From NCBI GenBank assembly GCA_947371715.1, contig CANBQQ010000114.1, positions 1 through 8,660 of the forward strand: DNA of 8,660 nt, read 5' to 3'. This DNA is from Flavipsychrobacter stenotrophus (lineage in GTDB: Bacteria; Bacteroidota; Bacteroidia; Chitinophagales; Chitinophagaceae). The notes below the pieces were generated by a model. The model was not told where the DNA came from and searched no databases. It saw only the letters and a list, made by a program, of their open reading frames with translations. This document shows positions 1-4,978 of the stretch, one piece after another. The number at the start of each line of letters is the position of its first letter. Positions within the stretch are counted from its first letter, which is position 1. The position numbers and the translations under genes are program-made.

Positions 1-319
1 GGAGAGACAGATGATAAGCATATAAGCCGATAACAAAGCAAAGCTTAATAGCCAACCAACCATCGGGGTGATGAAAACCACTGAACAAGTACCACATCCA
101 TGGGCCGAAAATAAGGGTAAATACCGCCGATGGCCATGTGATACCAAACCATAATCTGCGGATCATGATTGCAAACTGATTGGTAAGTATCGTTTTCTCA
201 GGCTCCGGCTTTTCATTAGCTTCGGTCTGATAAATAAACAACCTGACGATATAGAACATACCGCTGAACCAGGTAACAATAAAGATAATGTGCAGGGCCT
301 TTATATAGAAGTATAGCAT
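1..319 (-). CDS. hemJ: HemJ-type protoporphyrinogen IX oxidase, partial (C-terminus beyond left edge)
   Basis: Inner-membrane enzyme that oxidises protoporphyrinogen IX to protoporphyrin IX, the step before ferrochelatase; this family replaces HemG/HemY in many Gram-negatives and cyanobacteria. I translated it by hand: 106 codons from the ATG are visible and the rest lies off the window. It opens MLYFYIKALHIIFIVTWFSG. His10 in the first helix matches the conserved heme-ligand His of HemJ. The family pattern W-x4-K is seen at Trp88 to Lys92, where Lys92 probably corresponds to the second essential residue. Hydrophobic segments lie at about residues 3-29, 60-80 and from 89 on, with a charged loop rich in Glu/Lys/Pro at 32-42. 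The gene starts 11 bp after the hemH stop on the same strand, so the two are surely cotranscribed. The full family length is about 140-190 aa. Family assignment is firm; activity is inferred. Confidence 0.88.
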   Translation of the reverse strand, partial: MLYFYIKALHIIFIVTWFSGMFYIVRLFIYQTEANEKPEPEKTILTNQFAIMIRRLWFGITWPSAVFTLIFGPWMWYLFSGFHHPDGWLAIKLCFVIGLYAYHLSL

Positions 320-330
320 GTGTGTTGTGT

Positions 331-1374
331 TTATGCGATCACAGGCTCATCTACATTAAGAAACCATTTTTTGATCGTTTCTATCCATGATTGCTGGGTA
401 TTCATGCAGGGGATAAATTCGTAAGTAGAACCTCCGGATTCCATGAAATTTTCCTTCTCACGTATCGCTACTTCTTCCAAAGTCTCCAGGCAGTCGCTCA
501 CAAATGAAGGACAAACAACCATCAGGTCCTTGATACCTTCCTTTGGCATCTGCTCCATACGTGCTGTTGTGGCGGGTGTCAACCATGCCGACCTGCCTAA
601 TTTAGACTGGAAAGAAACACTGTAGCTGCCTGCAGGCAAGCCCAACTGCTCTGCCACCAGCTTCGTAGTAGTGTAACATTGATGGCGATAGCACACAGCA
701 TGTGCCGCAGATGGCTTGTTACAGCAATCTTCTACCTTAAGGCAGTGATTACCGGTAATGTCGCTCTTCTTTATGTGCCGCTCGGGGATACTGTGATAGC
801 TGAACAACAGGTGTTTGCCATCATTCTTCATATGAGGCTTGATGCTTTCTACAAGGGCATTAATGTAATCGGGGTTATTATAGAACGGCGCTATTGCAGT
901 TATCTTAAACGGATATTTACCTTCTTTGTGCACATCTTCAGCATGTACAACGGCAGTTTCATAGCTGCTCATGGCATAATGCGGATAGAGAGGTAACAAT
1001 ACCACTTCTTCCAGATCAGGGTACTTTTGAGCAAGACTATCGTAAGCAAACTTCATTGTAGGGTTACCATAACGCATAGCCACTTCTACCGGTTCTTTAA
1101 TGATCTTCTGCAATTCGCGCTGCACCTGGTAAGTGATCTGAACAAGCGGAGAACCTTCTTTTGTCCAGATAGTACTATAAGCTTCGGCAGATTTTGAAGA
1201 CCTGAAAGGAGTGATGATACCCTTAACCAGAATAGTACGTATCAGGTATGGGGAATCTATAACACGACCGTCCATCAGGAACTCATCAAGATATCTTTTT
1301 ACATCTTTGGTACTTGTAGAATCGGGTGAGCCCAGATTCATTAGTATTATTCCCCTTTTTATCTTTTCGGACAT
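331..1374 (-). CDS. hemH: Ferrochelatase
   Basis: Inserts Fe2+ into protoporphyrin IX to make protoheme, the last step of the pathway. The protein is 347 aa, typical for bacterial ferrochelatase. The N-terminus IILMNLGSPDS is the family signature. FSYHSIPERH (191-200) carries the catalytic His194, and SDCLETLEE (293-301) supplies the conserved acidic residues of the active site. Between these, residues 211-233 contain five cysteines (Cys211, 217, 218, 228 and 233) in a C-x5-CC-x9-C-x4-C arrangement that E. coli HemH lacks. Some bacterial ferrochelatases hold a [2Fe-2S] cluster through internal cysteines, so a cluster is plausible here. The ATG start is followed by a normal family N-terminus. 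It is followed directly by hemJ, whose product is its substrate. A repeat motif shared with the hemA promoter lies about 100 bp upstream. Identity is very secure; the cluster is inferred. Confidence 0.97.
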   Translation of the reverse strand: MSEKIKRGIILMNLGSPDSTSTKDVKRYLDEFLMDGRVIDSPYLIRTILVKGIITPFRSSKSAEAYSTIWTKEGSPLVQITYQVQRELQKIIKEPVEVAMRYGNPTMKFAYDSLAQKYPDLEEVVLLPLYPHYAMSSYETAVVHAEDVHKEGKYPFKITAIAPFYNNPDYINALVESIKPHMKNDGKHLLFSYHSIPERHIKKSDITGNHCLKVEDCCNKPSAAHAVCYRHQCYTTTKLVAEQLGLPAGSYSVSFQSKLGRSAWLTPATTARMEQMPKEGIKDLMVVCPSFVSDCLETLEEVAIREKENFMESGGSTYEFIPCMNTQQSWIETIKKWFLNVDEPVIA

Positions 1375-1472
1375 GGTTTAATGACTGTTTAACGAGTATT
1401 GCAAAACGATATCTGCAATTATGCTGCAAAGAAACGCAAATATTGAACGGATGGAAAAAATGAATGTCAGTA

Positions 1473-1489
1473 ATGACGAGATAATGACA
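1473..1489. promoter_or_regulatory. Candidate operator upstream of hemH (ATGACG-N5-ATGACA)
   Basis: Two related 6-mers, ATGACG and ATGACA, start 11 bp apart (one helical turn), about 100 bp upstream of the hemH ATG. The same pattern with the same spacing occurs upstream of hemA, and both copies are preceded by TGTCAGT. Read on the minus strand it is CTGTCAT-N4-TCGTCAT, which resembles the phased direct repeats bound by PhoB/OmpR-family response regulators. The binding protein is unknown. Confidence 0.4.
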
Positions 1490-1571
1490 GAAAAAGGAAA
1501 AAGAGAACACTTAAAAGTAAAAACACCTACCCTGTAATCCATTCATTATAAATATATTATGACTACCAGAA

Positions 1572-1952
1572 TCAGTTTTCTATTTCTTCTTTGGCATGAC
1601 TGTGTATCACCAGTCGGTGAGCCTTACCCCATACCCGAAGTTCATTGATGACCCTATCTAATGACTTACCATATTCGGTCATAGAATACTCTACTACAAC
1701 CGGCACCGAGTTATATACCGTTCGCTTCACCAACTTATTTATTTCCAGGTCGCGCAACTCCTTTGAGAGCATACGGTCGGTAATATTAGGTATATCATTG
1801 GCCATCTGGCTGAACCTCTTATTACCGAATGACAATGAAATAATGATAGGCAGTTTCCATTTACCACTTAGAATGTCCAGCGCATCGCGCACCGGCAGTA
1901 TCATTTCAAGACACTCGCTTGGTTTGCACTCTTTATGTTCTGTTTTTGCCAT
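1572..1952 (-). CDS. HxlR-family winged-helix transcriptional regulator
   Basis: Small dimeric MarR-like DNA-binding protein of 126 aa, the usual HxlR length. Recognisable elements in order are a cysteine-bearing N-terminal tail (Cys9, Cys14), the helix LDILSGKWKLPIIISL (about 26-41), KRFSQMANDIPNITDRMLSKELRDLE (about 45-70, containing the recognition helix) and the wing VPVVVEYSMTEYGKSL (about 83-98). Known relatives such as YodB and HypR of Bacillus subtilis respond to quinones, diamide or hypochlorite through an N-terminal cysteine, so thiol-based sensing is plausible. It diverges from yceI and the FrnE-like gene, which are the likely targets, and the shared promoter region carries two dyads. 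A -7-like TACTTTTG lies upstream on its own strand, next to the perfect palindrome, which suggests autoregulation. Family is certain; effector and targets are inferred. Confidence 0.93.
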   Translation of the reverse strand: MAKTEHKECKPSECLEMILPVRDALDILSGKWKLPIIISLSFGNKRFSQMANDIPNITDRMLSKELRDLEINKLVKRTVYNSVPVVVEYSMTEYGKSLDRVINELRVWGKAHRLVIHSHAKEEIEN

Positions 1953-1967
1953 TGATACCGGTATTTA

Positions 1968-1985
1968 ACTATACTCGAGTATAGT
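1968..1985. promoter_or_regulatory. Perfect 18-bp palindrome, candidate HxlR operator
   Basis: ACTATACTCGAGTATAGT is identical to its own reverse complement. It lies between the predicted hxlR -7 element and the hxlR ATG, so it would fall at or just after the hxlR transcription start. Operators of HxlR-family proteins such as YodB are described as TACT/AGTA-type dyads, and this site contains TACT-CG-AGTA halves. Assignment to the neighbouring HxlR protein is by position and is untested. Confidence 0.6.
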
Positions 1986-2020
1986 GCTATACAAAAGTAA
2001 AGCACTTACTATTGTATAGC
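1986..2020. promoter_or_regulatory. 35-bp imperfect dyad in the hxlR-yceI spacer
   Basis: The arms GCTATACAAAAGTAA and TTACTATTGTATAGC pair over 14 of 15 positions around the 5-bp centre AGCAC. The dyad abuts the perfect palindrome without a gap and shares its CTATAC/GTATAG half-site core. It covers the hxlR -7-like element and the expected -33 region of yceI, so one bound regulator could control both directions. It could also be a second HxlR operator or the site of another factor. Confidence 0.5.
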
Positions 2021-2023
2021 AAA
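1992..2023 (-). promoter_or_regulatory. Predicted hxlR promoter, Bacteroidota type
   Basis: On the minus strand TTTG (-33-like, plus positions 2020-2023) is followed after 20 bp by TACTTTTG (plus positions 1992-1999), matching the Bacteroidota consensus TTTG / TAnnTTTG. Transcription would begin near the edge of the 18-bp palindrome and give a leader of about 30 nt. The match is by eye only. Confidence 0.45.
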
Positions 2024-2029
2024 TGTACT

Positions 2030-2037
2030 TAGGTTTG
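2030..2037 (+). promoter_or_regulatory. Predicted -7 element of yceI
   Basis: TAGGTTTG fits the Bacteroidota -7 consensus TAnnTTTG. It lies 24 bp before the preferred yceI ATG. No good -33 TTTG is seen at normal spacing; the nearest TTG is only 15 bp away and lies inside the imperfect dyad. Because the element lies downstream of the ATG at 2023, it argues against that ATG as the start. Confidence 0.4.
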
Positions 2038-2061
2038 CACTTCAAAACAAACAAAACAAAA

Positions 2062-2643
2062 ATGAAAAAAGGAACATTGATCTGTGCAACGGCTTTATCT
2101 GCCCTGTTATTCTCATTTAAAACAATTGATGCTACTACCTGGAGTGTAGACAAGTCTCATGCGAAACTGGGTTTTACTATTACCCACCTAATGGTAAGTG
2201 ATGTGGAAGGTTCATTCAAAACATTTGATGCAACTATTACTTCTACCAAAGAAGATTTTTCTGATGCCGTGGTGAATATGAGTGCCGACATGAGCTCAGT
2301 AAATACAGAGAATGAAAAGCGCGACGAACACCTGAAAAGTGCTGATTTCTTTGACGTAGCCAAATACCCGACTATGACGTACAAGAGTACATCATTTAAG
2401 AAAGCAGCTAATGGCAAGTATACAGTAAAAGGTATGCTGACACTTCATGGCGTTACTAAACCGGTAGAACTGACTGCAGTAAGCAGAATGGGTACTAATC
2501 CTATGAGTAAGAAAACTGTAGCCGGATTCAAGATCACAGGTAAGATCAAGCGAACTGACTTCGGTATATCTGCAGGTACTCCTTCATCAATGCTGAGCGA
2601 CGAAGTAGAAATAGTAGCTAATACTGAGTTTGCAAAGGGCTAA
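2062..2643 (+). CDS. YceI-family periplasmic lipid-binding protein
   Basis: Lipocalin-like beta-barrel family that binds polyisoprenoid or other amphiphilic ligands in the periplasm; the physiological role is poorly defined. The protein is 193 aa from the ATG I prefer. A signal peptide MKKGTLICATALSALLFSF is visible, with likely cleavage after Ala24 (IDA|TTW). The mature start TTWSVDKSHAKLGFTITHLM carries the W-x-VD-x-x-H-x-x-x-x-F-x-x-x-H hallmark. RDEHLKSADFFDVAKYPTM and KGMLTLHGVTKPVEL are the other two family signatures, and KRTDFGIS lies near the end. An in-frame ATG 13 codons earlier would bury the signal peptide and overlap the promoter element, so I reject it. It is the first gene of the plus-strand side of the redox island, under the dyads beside hxlR, with the FrnE-like gene next. 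The family is clear; the ligand is not known. Confidence 0.93.
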   Translation: MKKGTLICATALSALLFSFKTIDATTWSVDKSHAKLGFTITHLMVSDVEGSFKTFDATITSTKEDFSDAVVNMSADMSSVNTENEKRDEHLKSADFFDVAKYPTMTYKSTSFKKAANGKYTVKGMLTLHGVTKPVELTAVSRMGTNPMSKKTVAGFKITGKIKRTDFGISAGTPSSMLSDEVEIVANTEFAKG

Positions 2644-2672
2644 AATGCGTGATAGCGAAAGTTGACAAATTC

Positions 2673-2703
2673 GATCAAAGCTGCTCCCCGGGCGGCTTTG
2701 ATT
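2673..2703 (+). terminator. GC-rich hairpin between yceI and the FrnE-like gene
   Basis: A 14-bp stem (with a few G-T pairs) closes on a CCC loop; its core is CAAAGCTGCTC / GGGCGGCTTTG. It starts 29 nt after the yceI stop and is followed by ATTCGTTTAA rather than a clear T-run, so it may be a partial terminator, an RNA-stabilising 3' hairpin or an attenuator. Its presence supports starting the next gene at 2760. Confidence 0.45.
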
Positions 2704-2759
2704 CGTTTAAACCTCACCAAAATGAAAACAGATTATATTTACAGTATAAAAACAAGCAT

Positions 2760-3458
2760 ATGCAAGTTGAGATATGGAGTGATGTGATGTGCCCGTTTTG
2801 CTATATAGGCAAGCGGAAAATGGAAGCGGCATTGGAGCAGTTTCCACATAAAGATAAAGTGGAGATCACCTGGAAGAGTTTTCAGTTGAACCCGGATATG
2901 AAGACCGAAGCAGGCAAAAATATCAATCAGTACCTTGCTGAAGCAAAGGGCTGGACGCTACAGAAGGCAAAAGAAATGAACGACTATGTGACGGAGATGG
3001 CCAAAGAATCGGGACTTACCTACCACCTCGAAAAGGCGGTTGTGGCCAATTCATTTGATGCACACAGGTTGTCGCACCTGGCAAAGAAGCGTGGTGTGCA
3101 GGATGCGGTTGAAGAGCGGATATTTGCCGCATACTTTACTGAAGGAAAGAATACTGCCGATCATGCAGTGCTTATTGAAATAGGTGTAGAAATGGGGCTG
3201 GACAAAACGGAAGTTACCACTATGCTGGCCGGAAACGAGTATGCCGCGGATGTGGAACAGGATATCTATGAAGCACAGCAGGTAGGGGTAAGAGGCGTTC
3301 CCTTCTTTGTACTAGGCAGAAAATATGCAGTATCCGGAGCTCAGCCAAGTGAGGCTTTTCTGCAAGCTTTGACTACTACCTGGAATGAACTGGAACAGGA
3401 AAATAAGCAAATGACATCGATCGATGGTGCGGTCTGTACACCTGATGGATGCGAGTAA
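2760..3458 (+). CDS. DsbA-family thiol oxidoreductase, FrnE-like
   Basis: Thioredoxin-fold protein of the FrnE/DsbA group that makes or shuffles disulfides. It is 232 aa from the ATG I choose, where the fold begins at once (MQVEIWSDVMCPFCYIGKRK). The active-site CPFC motif is Cys11-Cys14. The inserted helical domain spans about 50-165, with the conserved NSFDAHRLSHLA at 97-108. The cis-proline loop is GVRGVPFF (176-183, Pro181). A second pair, Cys226-Cys231 (CTPDGC), lies at the very C-terminus and forms CX4C, as reported for Deinococcus radiodurans FrnE. There is no signal peptide, so it is cytoplasmic. The open frame extends upstream to a GTG at 2649, but that extension runs through a strong hairpin and has no family match. 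It lies downstream of yceI, possibly cotranscribed, and opposite hxlR. Fold and active site are certain; substrates are unknown. Confidence 0.92.
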   Translation: MQVEIWSDVMCPFCYIGKRKMEAALEQFPHKDKVEITWKSFQLNPDMKTEAGKNINQYLAEAKGWTLQKAKEMNDYVTEMAKESGLTYHLEKAVVANSFDAHRLSHLAKKRGVQDAVEERIFAAYFTEGKNTADHAVLIEIGVEMGLDKTEVTTMLAGNEYAADVEQDIYEAQQVGVRGVPFFVLGRKYAVSGAQPSEAFLQALTTTWNELEQENKQMTSIDGAVCTPDGCE

Positions 3459-3525
3459 TATTTTTCAGTACAATAGGTTATAATTATTGGCACTTACAGA
3501 GACAGCACAATAGATCTTACATACA

Positions 3526-3554
3526 AAGAAGCCTCCCCTCTGCGGGGGCTTCTT
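3526..3554 (+). terminator. Intrinsic terminator after the FrnE-like gene
   Basis: AAGAAGCCTCC pairs with GGGGGCTTCTT in an 11-bp stem (one G-T pair) around a 7-nt loop, and is followed by GCGTTTATA. It sits about 70 nt past the stop codon and before the hemA promoter region, so it should insulate the heme operon from the redox island. The T-run is short, but the stem is strong. Confidence 0.75.
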
Positions 3555-3560
3555 GCGTTT

Positions 3561-3575
3561 ATACTCATAGAGTAT
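3561..3575. repeat. Short inverted repeat ATACTC-ATA-GAGTAT
   Basis: Two perfect 6-bp arms surround a 3-bp centre, just past the terminator and upstream of hemA. The arms match the core of the perfect hxlR palindrome (ATACTCGAGTAT), but with 3 bp added in the middle. It may be a weak operator or simply a chance hairpin. Confidence 0.3.
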
Positions 3576-3647
3576 GTTTACAATGTGCTGACAATCATTA
3601 AACAAATAGCATTTTAAGAGTAAAAGAAACCGTGGTCATACATAAAA

Positions 3648-3686
3648 ATGACGTTTGTCAGTGTTTAAAATGACGCATACATGACA
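3648..3686. promoter_or_regulatory. Candidate hemA operator with phased ATGAC repeats
   Basis: ATGACG begins at 3648 and again at 3670, and ATGACA begins at 3681; the steps are 22 and 11 bp, so all lie on one face of the helix. TGACGTTTGTCA (3649-3660) is also a short inverted repeat. The 3670-3686 part, ATGACG-N5-ATGACA, has an identical counterpart upstream of hemH. It ends 30 bp before the hemA -7 element, a normal position for an activator or repressor. Confidence 0.42.
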
Positions 3687-3716
3687 CGTAAAATAGCCTG
3701 AAGCCGATGGACAAAG

Positions 3717-3724
3717 TACCTTTG
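3717..3724 (+). promoter_or_regulatory. Predicted -7 element of the hemACDEF operon
   Basis: TACCTTTG matches the Bacteroidota consensus TAnnTTTG exactly. It lies 24 bp before the hemA ATG, which implies a leader of about 20 nt. No clear -33 TTTG is present at normal spacing, which fits a promoter that depends on an activator. I see no other promoter between here and hemF, so this one probably drives all five genes. Confidence 0.5.
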
Positions 3725-3748
3725 CGGCGGAGATTCTGAATGAATTAA

Positions 3749-4978
3749 ATGCTAACCGGAGACACACACAATATTCAAGGCTTTTGGGTTGTAGGAATAA
3801 ACTACAAGAAAACTGATGCGAGCGTACGTGGGTCTTTTGCTATTAACAACGACCAATACGCCACCCTGCTTGAAAAAGCACCCGAATACGGATTAAAAGA
3901 ATTATTCATACTATCTACCTGCAACCGTACTGAAATATATGGCATTGCCAATAATTCCGACCAGCTCGCAGAATTACTACTGAGCGTTTGCGAAGGCGAC
4001 AGGAAAACATTTAATGAAATTGCCTACCTGAAAAACGGCACACCGGCAATTGAACACCTCTTCCAGGTGGCAGCAGGCCTTGACTCACAAATACTAGGCG
4101 ACTACGAAATACTTGGGCAGATAAAAATTGCTGTTAAACAAGCTAAAGCAAAAGGTTTTGTAGGTGCATTTATGGAGCGCCTGGTGAATTGTGTTTTACA
4201 ATCGTCTAAGGCGGTGAAGACGCATACATCGCTCAGTGGAGGTACTGTTTCGGTATCGTTTGCAGCTATCCAGTACATCAAGCAGCACGTAGAAGAGATA
4301 AAGAAAAAGAAGATAGTATTACTGGGTACCGGCAAGATAGGCAGAAGTACCTGCCTTAACCTTATTCACTACCTGGGCACTCATAACATTACCCTTATCA
4401 ACAGGACATATGAGACAGCTGCCAACCTGGCAACTGATCTTAAGTTGAATTCAGCACCAATAGAAGATCTGAACACTGAGCTTAGTGATGCTGAGATAAT
4501 CATTGTTTCTACAAATGCCAGCGAGCCTATTATACTTAAAGAACATCTTGCTAACACAGGCAAGAAGTTAGTAATAGACCTTTCAGTGCCCTGCAATGTA
4601 GAAAACGGATCTGAATTGCTGGATGGCATTACAGTTGTGAATGTTGACGTGCTTTCTAAGATAAAAGACGAGACACTCGAAAACAGGAGAGCAGAAGTAC
4701 CTAAGGCACTGGCCATTATACAGGAGCACATTACCGAGTTTAAGGAGTGGCACCAGATGCGTAAGAATGTGCCTGTACTGAAAGAGGTAAAAGATAAACT
4801 TAAAGCCATTCAGATAGATGCAGCACTGCTGATGACACAGCCGGCAAAAGAAACCCTGACCAAAGAAGAGACCATTCAAAGTGTGATCAACGTAATGGCC
4901 ACCAAGATGCGCCGCAACAATGCTGCCGGTTGTCACTACATAGAAGCCATCAATGATTTTATAGCCCATCATGGATAA
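3749..4978 (+). CDS. hemA: Glutamyl-tRNA reductase
   Basis: Cytoplasmic NADPH enzyme that reduces glutamate on tRNA-Glu to glutamate-1-semialdehyde, the committed step of the C5 heme pathway. The protein is 409 aa, close to the family norm. The N-terminal catalytic domain has VVGINYKKTDASVRGSF (14-30) and STCNRTEIYG (56-65) with the nucleophile Cys58. GLDSQILGDYEILGQ (110-124) is the signature loop, with Asp118 where most proteins have Glu. The NADPH domain starts at IVLLGTGKIG (189-198). The C-terminal dimerisation helix follows from about 300. VIDLSVPCNV (275-284) replaces the usual PRD with PCN. The ATG directly follows a two-codon frame (ATG AAT TAA), and no in-frame upstream start is possible. 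Its stop overlaps hemC by 8 bp. HemL, the next enzyme, is not in this window. Identity is very secure. Confidence 0.97.
   Translation: MLTGDTHNIQGFWVVGINYKKTDASVRGSFAINNDQYATLLEKAPEYGLKELFILSTCNRTEIYGIANNSDQLAELLLSVCEGDRKTFNEIAYLKNGTPAIEHLFQVAAGLDSQILGDYEILGQIKIAVKQAKAKGFVGAFMERLVNCVLQSSKAVKTHTSLSGGTVSVSFAAIQYIKQHVEEIKKKKIVLLGTGKIGRSTCLNLIHYLGTHNITLINRTYETAANLATDLKLNSAPIEDLNTELSDAEIIIVSTNASEPIILKEHLANTGKKLVIDLSVPCNVENGSELLDGITVVNVDVLSKIKDETLENRRAEVPKALAIIQEHITEFKEWHQMRKNVPVLKEVKDKLKAIQIDAALLMTQPAKETLTKEETIQSVINVMATKMRRNNAAGCHYIEAINDFIAHHG

Noticed and set aside
331..1374. Open frames on the plus strand opposite hemH, and similar frames opposite or out of phase with the other heme genes
   Set aside because: They lie entirely within well-identified genes, have low-complexity or Ser/Cys-rich translations typical of antisense reading, and show no family resemblance.
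1393..1399. CGAGTAT half-site upstream of hemH as an HxlR site
   Set aside because: GAGTAT or ATACTC occurs several times inside genes in this window (for example in the FrnE-like gene, hemE and hemF), so one half-site carries no weight.
1427..1434. TTTCTTTG on the minus strand as a hemH -7 element
   Set aside because: It differs from TAnnTTTG at the conserved A and has no -33 partner at normal spacing. It is plausible but not supported.
1543..1562. AT-rich imperfect palindrome downstream of hxlR
   Set aside because: The stem has two internal mismatches and only A-T pairs near the centre. There is no T-run on the minus strand that would make it a convincing terminator.
2023..2061. Upstream ATG that would extend YceI by 13 residues
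   Set aside because: It would bury the signal peptide behind a charged stretch, and the predicted -7 element lies downstream of it. The ATG at 2062 has the A-rich leader expected in this phylum.
2649..2759. GTG that would extend the FrnE-like protein by 37 residues
   Set aside because: The extension has no resemblance to the family and runs through a strong hairpin. The thioredoxin fold begins immediately at the ATG at 2760.
3649..3660. TGACGTTTGTCA as an FNR/CRP-type operator
   Set aside because: The half-sites do not match the FNR (TTGAT-N4-ATCAA) or CRP (TGTGA-N6-TCACA) consensus. The phased direct-repeat reading explains the same bases better.
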